This document shows positions 1-9,158 of a DNA stretch of 64,000 nt, piece by piece. The stretch is taken from NCBI RefSeq assembly GCF_005484585.1, contig NZ_CP039435.1, positions 1,984,001 to 2,048,000 of the forward strand, in the 5' to 3' direction. Position 1 is the first letter of the stretch; each line of letters begins with the position of its first letter. The notes below the pieces were generated by a model, which saw only the letters and a list, made by a program, of their open reading frames with translations, was not told the origin of the DNA and searched no databases. A program made the position numbers and the translations under genes. The DNA comes from Brevundimonas sp. SGAir0440 (GTDB lineage: Bacteria > Pseudomonadota > Alphaproteobacteria > Caulobacterales > Caulobacteraceae).

Positions 1-1108
1 CATCCAGTCCTACTGCAACACCGTCTCAACGCCCGATGGCGGCACGCACGAGGCCGGATTCCGCGCCGCCCTGGTCAAAGGGCTCAAGGCCTACGGCGAA
101 CTGACCAATGAGAAGCGCGCAGGCGTCATCACGGCCGAGGACGTCATCGCCAATGCTGGCGCCCTGATCAGCGTCTTCATCCGCAATCCCGAGTTCCAGG
201 GGCAGACCAAGGACCGCCTGTCCTCGCCCGAAGGGGCGCGGATCGTCGAACAGCTGCTGCGTGACCCGCTGGACCACTGGCTGACCGAAAGCCCAAAACA
301 GGCCAACGCCCTGCTCGGCTTCGTCATCGACCGCGCCGAAGAACGCCTGCGCCGCCGCAAGGACAAGGAGGTCCAGCGCGCCGCCGCCACCCGCAAGCTG
401 CGCCTGCCCGGCAAGCTGTCGGACTGCAGCCGCCAGGCCGCCGAGGGCACCGAACTGTTCATCGTCGAAGGCGATTCGGCCGGCGGTTCGGCCAAACAGG
501 CGCGCGACCGCACGACTCAGGCGATCCTGCCCCTGCGCGGCAAGATCCTGAATGTCGCGTCCGCCACCGCCGACAAGCTGCGTGCCAATGTCGAACTGTC
601 CGACCTGGCGCTGGCCCTGGGCGTCCAGCCCGGCAACCGATTCAACATCGATGATCTGCGCTACGAGCGGATCGTCATCATGACCGACGCCGACGTGGAC
701 GGGGCCCACATCGCAGCCCTACTGATCACCTTCTTCTACCGCGTCATGCCCGAGACGATCCGTCAGGGTCGGGTCTTCATGGCCCTGCCGCCGCTCTATC
801 GCATCAGCGCCGGGCCACTGAGCGAATACGCACGCGACGACGCCCACCGCGACGAACTGCTGGCGACCGTGTTCAAGGGCAAGAAAACCGAAATCGGCCG
901 GTTCAAGGGCCTGGGTGAAATGATGGCCTCCCAGCTCAAGGAGACCACCATGGATCCCAAGAAACGCACCCTGGCCCGCATTACGGTGCCCGACGCCGAA
1001 GCGAGCATCGAAGACCTTGTCGAACGCCTGATGGGCAAGCGCGCCGACGCCCGCTTCCAGTTCATTCAGGAAAACGCCCAGTTCGTGAAAGAAGAACTCG
1101 ACGTCTAG
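1..1108 (+). CDS. parE: DNA topoisomerase IV subunit B, 5' end outside the window
   Basis: ParE is the ATPase and TOPRIM subunit of topoisomerase IV, which with ParC decatenates daughter chromosomes. The frame is open from base 2 and 368 residues are visible, so the N-terminal GHKL ATPase domain is missing and the transducer domain is only partly present. Visible residues 156-159 are EGDS of the TOPRIM motif EGDSAGGSA, followed by PLRGKILNV. TDADVDGAHI at about 228-237 carries the metal-binding aspartates. GRFKGLGEM and ETTMDP near the C-terminus are standard for GyrB/ParE. parC lies 1.5 kb downstream on the other strand, which favours ParE over GyrB. Confidence 0.96.
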   Translation, partial: IQSYCNTVSTPDGGTHEAGFRAALVKGLKAYGELTNEKRAGVITAEDVIANAGALISVFIRNPEFQGQTKDRLSSPEGARIVEQLLRDPLDHWLTESPKQANALLGFVIDRAEERLRRRKDKEVQRAAATRKLRLPGKLSDCSRQAAEGTELFIVEGDSAGGSAKQARDRTTQAILPLRGKILNVASATADKLRANVELSDLALALGVQPGNRFNIDDLRYERIVIMTDADVDGAHIAALLITFFYRVMPETIRQGRVFMALPPLYRISAGPLSEYARDDAHRDELLATVFKGKKTEIGRFKGLGEMMASQLKETTMDPKKRTLARITVPDAEASIEDLVERLMGKRADARFQFIQENAQFVKEELDV

Positions 1109-1156
1109 CGGCCTCGCGGCCCTTCCAACGCACGACGACGCCTGACAAAAGGGGGC

Positions 1157-2569
1157 ATGCAGACGCCCGCTCCCTCCACCGCTGTGCTTGACGAACTGAA
1201 GGCCGCGCTCGGTCCGGGCGGCTGGACCCAGGACCCGGACGTCATCGCGCCGCATCTGACCGAATGGCGCAATCGCTGGACGGGCGACACGCCGATCCTG
1301 CTGACCCCCCGTTCGACGGACGAGGTCGCGCACACCGTGACGATCTGCGCACGGGAAGGCGTGGCGATCACACCCCAAGGCGGCGGCACGGGACTGGTCG
1401 GCGGCCAGATTCCCTTCGGCGAGGTCCTGCTGTCGACCCGCAAGATGCGCGCCGTCCGCGATGTGACCCCGCTCGACGACGCCATGACGGTCGAGGCCGG
1501 CCTGACCTTGCTGGAGGCGCAGCAGGCGGCGACGGCGGCCGGCCGCTATTTCCCGCTCAGCCTGGCGGCTGAAGGCTCGGCCACCATCGGCGGCGTCATC
1601 TCCACCAACGCCGGGGGCACCCAGGTTCTTCGCTACGGCATGATGCGCGACCTGGTCTTGGGCCTTGAGGCGGTCATGCCCAACGGCGAGATCTTGCGGG
1701 GCCTGAAGCGTCTGCGCAAGGACAACACCGGCTACGACCTGAAACAACTGCTGATCGGCGCCGAGGGCACATTGGGCGTCGTGACCGCCGCCACCCTGAA
1801 GCTGTTCCCCATCATGCGCTCGCGCGCCGTCGCGGTGGTCGGACTGGAAACCGCCGCCGCCTCGGTTGAACTGCTCGCGCGCGCCAAGGCCGAGACGGGC
1901 GGCGGGGTCGAGGCGTTCGAGCTGATGAAGCGCCTGGGCATGGAACTGGTGCTCAAGAACATCCCCGACACCCGCGAACCGCTGGAGTCGATGCCCGACT
2001 GGTACGTCCTGATCGAGATCGCCTCGGGCACGCCCGGCGGCGCCGAGGCTCAGATGGAGGCCCTGCTGGAGGTCGCCTTCGAACAAGGCATGATCACCGA
2101 CGCCGCCATCGCCCAGAACGACGCCCAGCGCGCCGCCTTCTGGCGTCTGCGCGAGGAACATTCGGCGGCGCTCAAGCCCGAGGGCGGCGGCTGGAAACAC
2201 GATGTTTCCGTCCCCATCAGCCGCATCGCCGACTTCATCGACGAAGCCTCGGCCGCCGTCGAACGCTTCCATCCCGGCGCCCGTATCTCGGTCTTCGGCC
2301 ACGTCGGCGACGGCAATCTGCACTACGACATCCTGCCGGGCGTCGGTCAGGACATTCCCGCCTTCATCGGCCGCTGGAAGGAAGGCTCGCAAGTGGTTCA
2401 CGACGTCGTCGGAACCTACGACGGCTCCATCTCGGCCGAACACGGGCTGGGCCGGCTGAAGACCAACGAGGTCAAGCGCTACAAGTGCCCGCTAGAGATC
2501 GAAACCATGGCCGCCATCCGCCGCGCCATCGATCCCAAGCGGATCATGAACCCGTCGGTCCTGTTCTAG
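1157..2569 (+). CDS. FAD-binding oxidase (D-2-hydroxyacid dehydrogenase / GlcD type)
   Basis: A 470-residue flavoprotein of the GlcD/D-lactate dehydrogenase family, which oxidises 2-hydroxyacids to 2-oxoacids using FAD. The N-terminal PCMH-type FAD domain shows the glycine-rich TPQGGGTGLVGGQ stretch near residues 74-86 and GSATIGGVISTNAGG further on. The C-terminal FAD-oxidase domain has GHVGDGNLHYD near 381-391, with the expected His and Asn, and ends in the family-typical RIMNPSVLF. A GGGGG ribosome-binding tract precedes the ATG. The exact substrate (D-lactate, glycolate or D-2-hydroxyglutarate) cannot be told from sequence alone. It sits between parE and parC with no metabolic link to them. 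Confidence 0.88.
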   Translation: MQTPAPSTAVLDELKAALGPGGWTQDPDVIAPHLTEWRNRWTGDTPILLTPRSTDEVAHTVTICAREGVAITPQGGGTGLVGGQIPFGEVLLSTRKMRAVRDVTPLDDAMTVEAGLTLLEAQQAATAAGRYFPLSLAAEGSATIGGVISTNAGGTQVLRYGMMRDLVLGLEAVMPNGEILRGLKRLRKDNTGYDLKQLLIGAEGTLGVVTAATLKLFPIMRSRAVAVVGLETAAASVELLARAKAETGGGVEAFELMKRLGMELVLKNIPDTREPLESMPDWYVLIEIASGTPGGAEAQMEALLEVAFEQGMITDAAIAQNDAQRAAFWRLREEHSAALKPEGGGWKHDVSVPISRIADFIDEASAAVERFHPGARISVFGHVGDGNLHYDILPGVGQDIPAFIGRWKEGSQVVHDVVGTYDGSISAEHGLGRLKTNEVKRYKCPLEIETMAAIRRAIDPKRIMNPSVLF

Positions 2570-2579
2570 AACCGACGGG
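2551..2579. terminator. Inverted repeat between the convergent oxidase and parC genes
   Basis: A perfect 9-bp inverted repeat (CCCGTCGGT and ACCGACGGG, 11-base loop) spans the stop codon of the upstream oxidase and ends 9 bases before the end of parC. There is no T-run on either side. It may stall transcription or protect mRNA ends from both directions, but it is not a canonical intrinsic terminator. Confidence 0.35.
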
Positions 2580-2587
2580 CGGGCCGC

Positions 2588-4789
2588 TTATCTGAACTTC
2601 CGCAGGCCTCTGGGGCCCTGGCGACCGGCGCCGGCGCGTTTGCCCAGCCAGTCTTTCCAGTCGGGCCAGTTGCGACGACGTCCGCCACCGTCGGCCCATT
2701 CCGGTCCCGTTTCGGCGTTGAAGACGGTGATGTCGGCGAGGCCGCCCTGTTTGAAGCTTTGCAGCTTCACGCCCTTGCCGCGTCCCATCTCGGGTAGTTC
2801 AGCAAGAGGGAAGATCAGCGTCTTGATGTTCTCGCCGATCGTCGCGACGTGATCGCCGGTCACCCGCAGCACCGCCAGCATTTCGCCGTTCAGCACCTGC
2901 TTGCCGCCGCGCTTCTGGGCCAGGGTGTCGTCTTCCGGTGCGATGAAGCCGTATCCGGCCTTTGATGCGATCAGCAGCTTGCCGCCCGGCTGATGCGCCA
3001 GAACGTTGATGATTTCGGCCTTCTCGTCCAGATCGATCATCAGGCGCAGCGGCTCGCCGTGGCCGCGTCCGGACGCCAGCTTGTCCGCGCCGATGGTGAA
3101 GATGCGTCCGTCCGACGCCGCCACCAGCAGCTTGTCGGTCGTAAAGGCCGGGACGAGGTAGGCGAGCTTGTCGCCTTCCTTGAACTTCAGCTCTGACGGA
3201 TCCTCGACCTTGCCCTTGGCGGCTCGGATCCAGCCGCGTTCCGACAGGATGACGGTGATCGCTTCGCGCGGAATGAAGGCCTCGGGCGCGACGAAGGCGG
3301 ACGTGTCCACCGCCTCGGCGATCGTCGTCCGGCGCGGAGAGATCAGCGCCTTGCGCACGGCCTCCAGTTCTTTGGAGATCGCCTTCCACTGCTTGCCTTC
3401 AGACGACGTCAGCACCTTCAGGTTGGCAAGTTCTTCGGACAGGGCGTTGAATTCCTTTTCGATCGTCATCTCTTCCAGACGCGCCAACTGACGCAGTCGG
3501 GTGTCGAGGATGAAGTCGGCCTGAACCTCCGTCAGGCCGAACCGTGCGATCAGGACGGCCTTGGGCTGCTCTTCCTCGCGAACGATGCGGATCACCTCGT
3601 CCAGGTTGAGGAAGACGATGCGCAGGCCTTCCAGCAGGTGCAGACGTTTCTCGACCCGCTCGATCCGCCATTGCGAACGACGGTTCAGCACCTCGCGTCG
3701 GTGATCCAGGAAGGCGCGCAGGCAGTCTTTCAGACCCATGACGCGCGGCGTGCCGCTGGCGTCCAGCACGTTCATGTTGATCGGGAAGCGGACCTCCAGA
3801 TCGGACAGCTTGAACAGGCTTTCCATCAGCATTTCAGGCTCGATGGTGCGGTTCTTGGGCTCCAGGATCAGGCGGATGTCTTCGGCCGATTCGTCGCGCA
3901 CATCGCCCAGCAGAGGCGCCTTCTTGTGCTCGATCAGGTCCGCCAGCGCCTCGATCAGTCGCGACTTCTGCACCTGATAGGGCATTTCGGTGACGATGAT
4001 CCGCCACACGCCGCGCCCCAGATCCTCGGTCTCCCAGCGCGCCCGCAGACGCACCCCGCCCCTGCCCGTCTCATAGGCGTCCAGGATGGAGGCATGGCCT
4101 TCAACCGCAACGCCCCCGGTCGGGAAGTCGGGGCCGGGCACATGCTGCACCAGGTCTTCGGTCGTCGCGTCCGGCCGCTCCAGCAGCAGTTGGCAGGCGT
4201 CGATCAGTTCGCCGACATTGTGCGGCGGGATCGAAGTGGCCATGCCGACCGCGATGCCCGACGAGCCATTGGCCAGAAGATTCGGGAAGCCGGCCGGCAG
4301 GACGATCGGCTCCTCGTCCTGATCGTCATAGGTGGGTCGGAAGTCGACGGCGTCCTGATCGATGCCGTCCAGCAGCAGGACGGCGGCGGGCGTCAGCTTG
4401 CACTCGGTGTAGCGCATGGCCGCGGCGCTATCGCCGTCGATATTGCCGAAGTTCCCCTGACCGTCGACCAGCGGATAGCGCTGGGCGAAATCCTGAGCCA
4501 GGCGCACCAGAGCCTCGTAGATCGAGGCGTCGCCGTGCGGGTGATATCCGCCCATAACCTCGCCGACGACCTTGGCGCATTTGCGCGCCGCCGCCTGCGG
4601 GTTCAGCCGCATTTGATGCATGGCGTAGAGGATGCGCCGGTGCACGGGCTTGAACCCGTCACGCACGTCCGGCAGCGCGCGGTTCGTAATGGTCGACAGG
4701 GCGTAGGCCAGATAGCGGCGGCTGAGCGCCGTCTCCATCGGCTCGTCGATGATGCGGCCGCCTTCCGGCGACGGGGCGTGGATCGTCAT
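2588..4789 (-). CDS. parC: DNA topoisomerase IV subunit A
   Basis: ParC cleaves and rejoins DNA in topoisomerase IV. The 733-residue length fits the family. The catalytic tyrosine is Tyr127 in [23 protein letters not shown] and the 5Y-CAP/coiled-coil region are followed by a beta-pinwheel C-terminal domain. The quinolone-interaction loop reads [12 protein letters not shown]: Ala88 stands where E. coli ParC has Ser80, and Glu92 matches Glu84. ParC is preferred over GyrA because no GyrA-box (QRRGGKG-like) repeat is evident and parE is adjacent. The ATG at 4789 fits family N-termini. Confidence 0.95.
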   Translation of the reverse strand: MTIHAPSPEGGRIIDEPMETALSRRYLAYALSTITNRALPDVRDGFKPVHRRILYAMHQMRLNPQAAARKCAKVVGEVMGGYHPHGDASIYEALVRLAQDFAQRYPLVDGQGNFGNIDGDSAAAMRYTECKLTPAAVLLLDGIDQDAVDFRPTYDDQDEEPIVLPAGFPNLLANGSSGIAVGMATSIPPHNVGELIDACQLLLERPDATTEDLVQHVPGPDFPTGGVAVEGHASILDAYETGRGGVRLRARWETEDLGRGVWRIIVTEMPYQVQKSRLIEALADLIEHKKAPLLGDVRDESAEDIRLILEPKNRTIEPEMLMESLFKLSDLEVRFPINMNVLDASGTPRVMGLKDCLRAFLDHRREVLNRRSQWRIERVEKRLHLLEGLRIVFLNLDEVIRIVREEEQPKAVLIARFGLTEVQADFILDTRLRQLARLEEMTIEKEFNALSEELANLKVLTSSEGKQWKAISKELEAVRKALISPRRTTIAEAVDTSAFVAPEAFIPREAITVILSERGWIRAAKGKVEDPSELKFKEGDKLAYLVPAFTTDKLLVAASDGRIFTIGADKLASGRGHGEPLRLMIDLDEKAEIINVLAHQPGGKLLIASKAGYGFIAPEDDTLAQKRGGKQVLNGEMLAVLRVTGDHVATIGENIKTLIFPLAELPEMGRGKGVKLQSFKQGGLADITVFNAETGPEWADGGGRRRNWPDWKDWLGKRAGAGRQGPRGLRKFR

Positions 4790-4922
4790 GGCTCTGCGAA
4801 TCGGGGATCGGAAGCGGGAAGTCTAGCCCGTAAGGCGCCAGATTGGGGGATAAGCGCGCTGGGGAGTCACCAAACCGCTCCGCCGTGCGTATGTGAGAGA
4901 CACACCCTCGTCAGGCCGCGCC

Positions 4923-6653
4923 ATGATCCTGTTCCTGCTGTCCTATCTCGCCGGCGTTCTGACCATCGTCAGTCCCTGCATCCTGCCGGTTCTGCCCTTC
5001 GTCTTCGCGCGAGCGGATCGGCCGTTCATCCGCAACGGTCTGCCTTTGTTGGTCGGGATGGCCGTGACCTTTGCGGGCGTCGCGACGCTGGCGGCGCTGG
5101 GCGGCGGCTGGGCGGTGCGGGCCAATGAGGTCGGGCGCTGGATCGCCCTGGCCGTCATGGCGGTGCTGGGCGTCAGCCTGCTGTTTCCGGCCGTGGGCGA
5201 TCGCCTGATGCGGCCGTTCGTGGCGGCCGGGTCCTGGCTGACGGATCGCGCCGAGCGTCGGGGGGGAGATCAGGGTGACGTGCGCTCGTCGCTGCTGCTC
5301 GGCGTCGCGACGGGACTGCTCTGGGCGCCGTGCGCCGGACCCATTCTGGGCGTGATCCTGACGGGCGCAGCGCTTCAGGGCGCAGGCGTCGGAACGACGG
5401 TTCTGCTGCTGGCCTATGCGGCAGGCGCGGCGACGTCGCTCGGCCTGGCCCTGCTGGTGGGCGGTCGCGTGTTCAAGGCCATGAAGGGCGCGCTTGGCGT
5501 CGGCGAATGGGTGCGGCGCGGTCTGGGCGTTCTGGTGCTGATCGGCGTGGTCGTGATTGGCCTGGGTGCGGACACGGGATTGTTGACCCGGATTTCGGCC
5601 GCCAGCACGGGCCGGATCGAACAGGCGCTGCTGGGCGGGATCGGCCGCGGCGTGCCGACGAACCAGGCCCCGGCCGATCTGGCCAATCTGTCGGTTGAAG
5701 GGGTGATGCCGCCGCTGACCGGGGCGACGACCTGGATCAACACCCCGCCGCTCACGACCGAACAACTAAGGGGCAAGGTGGTTGTCGTCGATTTCTGGAC
5801 CTACTCCTGCATCAACTGCATCCGCTCCATCCCGTACGTCCGCGCCTGGGCTGAGAAGTATAAGGATCAGGGTCTGGTAGTGATCGGCGTGCACACGCCC
5901 GAGTTCGCCTTCGAGAAATCCGAGGCCAACGTTCGCCAGAACACCCAGAGGCTGGGCATCACCTATCCGGTCGCCATGGACAATGAGTTCGCCATCTGGC
6001 GCGCGTTCAAGAACCAGTACTGGCCCGCCCACTACTTCATCGACGCCAAAGGACAGATCCGTCACCACCACTTCGGCGAAGGCGACTATGCAGGCTCCGA
6101 ACGCGTGATCCAACAGCTTCTGAAGGAAGCGGGCGCCGCGAACGTCGCCACCAACGTCGTCACAGTCCAGGCTGAGGGCGCAGAGGCCGCCGCCGACATG
6201 GCCCAGGTCGAATCGCCGGAGACCTACGTCGGCTATGGCCGCGCCGAGAACTTCCGCTCGCCCGGCGGCCTGGCCAACGACGTGATCAAGGACTATGTCG
6301 CCGCGCCGCTGAAACTGAACGATTGGAGCCTTTCGGGGCGCTGGCGCGTGACGCGTGAGCATGCCGACCTGCAGGCGGCCGGTGGCCGTATCGCCTTCCG
6401 CTTCAAGGCGCGCGATCTCCATCTGGTCATGGGGCCCAGCAAGCCGGGCGCACCCGTCCGCTTCCGTGTCCGGATCGATGGCGCGGCGCCGGGCGCGAAC
6501 GCCGGCAGCGACATCGACGCCCAGGGCCTCGGCCGGGTCGACAGCGAGCGACTGTACCAACTGGTCCGGCAGACGGGCGCGGTGCGCGAACGGACGTTCG
6601 AGATCGAGTTCCTGGATCCCGGCGTTCAGGTCTTCGCCTTCACCTTCGGCTAG
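4923..6653 (+). CDS. DipZ-like fusion: CcdA membrane domain, thioredoxin domain and C-terminal beta domain
   Basis: Predicted inner-membrane thiol-disulfide relay of 576 residues. Residues 1 to about 235 form a CcdA/DsbD-type multi-spanning domain with Cys19 in VSPCILPVLP and Cys137 in WAPCAGPILG, the cysteine pair that carries electrons across the membrane. A TlpA-like periplasmic thioredoxin domain follows, with Cys296-Ile-Asn-Cys299 after VVDFWTYS. The last 150 or so residues form the beta-rich domain seen in DipZ proteins. Likely roles are reducing periplasmic thiols or supporting cytochrome c maturation. ATG 4923 is chosen because the hydrophobic segment starts there; a GTG at 4893 would add 10 polar residues. 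It converges with recO, overlapping by 4 bases. Confidence 0.87.
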   Translation: MILFLLSYLAGVLTIVSPCILPVLPFVFARADRPFIRNGLPLLVGMAVTFAGVATLAALGGGWAVRANEVGRWIALAVMAVLGVSLLFPAVGDRLMRPFVAAGSWLTDRAERRGGDQGDVRSSLLLGVATGLLWAPCAGPILGVILTGAALQGAGVGTTVLLLAYAAGAATSLGLALLVGGRVFKAMKGALGVGEWVRRGLGVLVLIGVVVIGLGADTGLLTRISAASTGRIEQALLGGIGRGVPTNQAPADLANLSVEGVMPPLTGATTWINTPPLTTEQLRGKVVVVDFWTYSCINCIRSIPYVRAWAEKYKDQGLVVIGVHTPEFAFEKSEANVRQNTQRLGITYPVAMDNEFAIWRAFKNQYWPAHYFIDAKGQIRHHHFGEGDYAGSERVIQQLLKEAGAANVATNVVTVQAEGAEAAADMAQVESPETYVGYGRAENFRSPGGLANDVIKDYVAAPLKLNDWSLSGRWRVTREHADLQAAGGRIAFRFKARDLHLVMGPSKPGAPVRFRVRIDGAAPGANAGSDIDAQGLGRVDSERLYQLVRQTGAVRERTFEIEFLDPGVQVFAFTFG

Positions 6654-7381
6654 AGGCGGCCGGCGTCGCCCAGCTTGTCCAGCATCCACACGCGCGCGGG
6701 CGGCAGGGGCTTGTTCTGCGGGTGGAAGACGAACTGCTCCAGGAAATGCCCCGTCAGGTCGAACCCGGCCCGGACGTCGCCCTCGATCAGACCGGATTGG
6801 GCGCCCAGCATGAAGGGCGGCAGGGTCAGCATCTTGTCGGCATAGGGGGCACCGGCGTCACGACTGACCGCCCGGCCGGTGCGAGGACTGACGTAGATCA
6901 GGTCGTCGGCCGTGCCGGTTGCGGCGCATTTCGACAGGTCCAGGCCGAAGCCCAGGTCTTCCAAGAGGCCCGCCTCGAACCGCACGAAGATCGCAGGCCA
7001 GACCGCAGGCATTTCGAACGCCTGCATCAGCGCCTCGAACGCCAGAAAGACGCCGGGATGCGGCTCACGCTCCGGCAACGCGCCTTGGGTCACGCCCGCC
7101 GCCGCCGCCAGTCCGGTCAGCGCCAGGGCGTCGTCGAACAGGGCGCTGGGCCCCTCGCCTACCGGCTCCAGCCGCACCGCGCCGAGATGATCCGAAGTGC
7201 GGGCGCGGTAATCAGCCACGACCCGCGCGCCCGCCTGCAGGAATGGCTTCATCTTGCGCGACGCTCCGCCCGCCACATAGGCCGAACGCCGGCCGTGGTT
7301 CTCGGTCAGCAGATCGACCACGGCGCCCGTGTCGCCGTGGGTGCGCGCCGACAGGACGAACGCCTCTTCGTGGAAGTCCAT
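6650..7381 (-). CDS. recO: DNA repair protein RecO
   Basis: RecO loads RecA on SSB-coated single-stranded DNA together with RecR in the RecF pathway. The protein has 243 residues, typical of the family. The N-terminal OB-fold starts with EAFVLSARTHGDTGAVVDLLTE; the mostly helical C-terminal domain contains the alphaproteobacterial LDLSKCAATG segment followed by YVSPRTGRAVS. Its ATG overlaps the stop of the upstream NTF2-like gene by one base (TGATG), so translation is probably coupled. It is the last gene of the long minus-strand run that starts near rpoZ and lies downstream of era as in many alphaproteobacteria. Confidence 0.92.
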   Translation of the reverse strand: MDFHEEAFVLSARTHGDTGAVVDLLTENHGRRSAYVAGGASRKMKPFLQAGARVVADYRARTSDHLGAVRLEPVGEGPSALFDDALALTGLAAAAGVTQGALPEREPHPGVFLAFEALMQAFEMPAVWPAIFVRFEAGLLEDLGFGLDLSKCAATGTADDLIYVSPRTGRAVSRDAGAPYADKMLTLPPFMLGAQSGLIEGDVRAGFDLTGHFLEQFVFHPQNKPLPPARVWMLDKLGDAGRL

Positions 7382-7857
7382 CAGTCCGCCGGACCTTGGG
7401 CGATAAGCCCGACCACGCCCTTGGCCTTATCGTTCGGCACGGTGAAACTCAGCACATATTGTTCGATCTTCCAGCCATTGTCGGTCAGCCGCAGCACGCC
7501 CGAGCCTCGCGTCAGGCCGTAGGCGTCGTTGTCCAGCAACTCGTCGAACCAGACAATGCAGCGGCAATCGCCCGGCGCCAGGGTCGCCGCCCGGTCATGC
7601 GGGCGATAGGTCCAGCCTTTCCCTTGCGAGAAATAGGGCGTGGCATAGGCGCGAAACTCAGCCAGCGACCAGCGCTCGGTCGCATCCGTGCCGATAAACC
7701 GGGCGTCAGGCGTGAACAGATCGAAATAGGCGTCGCCATCCGCACGCGACGCCGCCGCGTGCATTCGGTCGAGAACGGCGCCAGCCTCGACGACGGGATC
7801 ACCCGCAGCCTGTGTCGACGAAGCGGAAAGAACGAGAGCGGCAAAAAGAGCGATCAT
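7381..7857 (-). CDS. Secreted NTF2-like (SnoaL/DUF4440-type) protein
   Basis: A 158-residue protein with a short signal peptide (hydrophobic start, cleavage likely after STQA near residue 17) and one NTF2-like cone-shaped domain. The features seen are DRMHAAASRADGDAYFDLFTPDARFIG, the RWSLAEFRAYATPYF region and a C-terminal WKIEQYVLSFTVPND strand, all typical of SnoaL_3 or DUF4440 domains. No catalytic residues can be assigned, so no reaction is proposed. It lies 47 bases after the serine hydrolase gene and its stop overlaps the recO start by one base. The two genes together look like an insertion into the era-recO linkage. Confidence 0.75.
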   Translation of the reverse strand: MIALFAALVLSASSTQAAGDPVVEAGAVLDRMHAAASRADGDAYFDLFTPDARFIGTDATERWSLAEFRAYATPYFSQGKGWTYRPHDRAATLAPGDCRCIVWFDELLDNDAYGLTRGSGVLRLTDNGWKIEQYVLSFTVPNDKAKGVVGLIAQGPAD

Positions 7858-7904
7858 GGTCCTGTTCTACTCCTGTTCTCCTCGTCGGGAAACAGTCGGG
7901 CGCC

Positions 7905-9152
7905 TCAGCGCGCCAGCGTCGTCGGAAACTCGTGGCCCAGGGCCTCGGCCATCGCCTGCTGGCTGATCAGGAAGACCTGGTCACGCAGGTGATAGTTGTT
8001 GGACAGGACGATCACCGTCACGTCGGCGTCCGGTTGATAAAGCATCAGGTTGCGGAATCCGCCCCAGCTGCCGGTGTGATAGATCTGGCGGTCCTGGAAG
8101 CTGGGTCGCACCTGATCGCCCAGGCGATTGGCGAAGATTCCGAAACCCCAGTCCCGACGCGGATGGCTGCGCTCGTTCGGCTTGGTGTCGGCCGGGGCGT
8201 GGTCAGCCAGCATCTGCTGATAGCTGTCGGGGGTCAGTAGGCCGCCGCGGTGCAGCGCCCTCTGCCAGACCAGCAGATCGTCCAGCGTCGAATAGACCGC
8301 GCCGGCGCCCGCCACGATCGAGGTGTTGGCGTTCGGCTGGGCCGCAAGGCCGCCGGGGAAGTTGGCGTATCCCATGATGACGCCGTGATCGCCGCCATCG
8401 AGATCAAGCCCGCTATCCTTCATGCCGAGAGGCTTGAAAAAGGTTTCTCGCATATAGGTCTGAAAAGGCTTGCTGCTGGCCTTCTCGACGATGGCGGCGG
8501 CCAGATTGAAACCGGCATTGTCGTACTGAACCTTGGCGCCGGGCTCGAACTGGAGACCGAACCGCTTTGAATCCTCTGTCAATTCGTCCAGCGTCGCCGG
8601 GGTCGTGCGGCGCATGCCCCAACCGGGCCGCGCCATCAGGTCGGGAATGCCCGACGTATGCGACAGCAGATGGCTGATACGGATGGGCGCCCAGGCCTGC
8701 GGACAGGGCTGGATCCATTTGCAGACCGGATCGGAGACGTTCAGCTTGCCCTCGTCCTGAAGCTTCAGGATCGCCGTCGCCGTGAACTGTTTGGAGATCG
8801 AGGCCAGGCGAAAGCGCGAGCCCAGCGCCAGCGGCTGATTCTGCTCGTAGTTGGCTTTGCCATAGACTTGGCGGAACAGGACCTTGTCGCCCTTGGCCAC
8901 CAGAACCGCGCCCATGAAGCGGCCTGAAGCGGCTTCGCGATCCAGGCGCGCCGCCAGTTGCGGCAGGTCCTGAACCACGACCAGGGGGGGGCGTGGCGGC
9001 GCATCGGCGCGCTCAGTCGCCAGTTCCACATCGGTCTTGGGCGCCACGGCCGTGGCGATGCCGCCCCAGACCGCGCCGCCAAGGATCAGCGCCCCGAGGA
9101 CGCCCAGAACGAGCCGGGGATGCCCCCCGGCGGTACGCGGCACATCAAACAC
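7905..9152 (-). CDS. Serine hydrolase of the beta-lactamase / penicillin-binding protein-like family
   Basis: A 415-residue class C beta-lactamase-fold hydrolase. The catalytic triad motifs are all present: Ser118-Ile-Ser-Lys121 (SxxK), Tyr210-Asp-Asn212 (YxN) and His359-Thr-Gly361 in place of KTG. A hydrophobic segment at about residues 13-36 anchors or exports it, so the catalytic domain is probably periplasmic. Members of this group include D-aminopeptidases, esterases and peptidoglycan peptidases; sequence alone does not choose among them, and true beta-lactamase activity is unlikely to be its main role. The start is GTG at 9152, six bases after the era stop, so it probably shares the era transcript. 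Confidence 0.85.
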   Translation of the reverse strand: MFDVPRTAGGHPRLVLGVLGALILGGAVWGGIATAVAPKTDVELATERADAPPRPPLVVVQDLPQLAARLDREAASGRFMGAVLVAKGDKVLFRQVYGKANYEQNQPLALGSRFRLASISKQFTATAILKLQDEGKLNVSDPVCKWIQPCPQAWAPIRISHLLSHTSGIPDLMARPGWGMRRTTPATLDELTEDSKRFGLQFEPGAKVQYDNAGFNLAAAIVEKASSKPFQTYMRETFFKPLGMKDSGLDLDGGDHGVIMGYANFPGGLAAQPNANTSIVAGAGAVYSTLDDLLVWQRALHRGGLLTPDSYQQMLADHAPADTKPNERSHPRRDWGFGIFANRLGDQVRPSFQDRQIYHTGSWGGFRNLMLYQPDADVTVIVLSNNYHLRDQVFLISQQAMAEALGHEFPTTLAR

Positions 9153-9158
9153 AGGAAC

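Noticed and set aside
719..2443. A 574-codon open frame on the minus strand opposite the FAD oxidase and parE
   Set aside because: Long antisense frames are expected in GC-rich DNA with strong third-position bias. The translation lacks recognisable motifs and lies wholly under well-supported genes.
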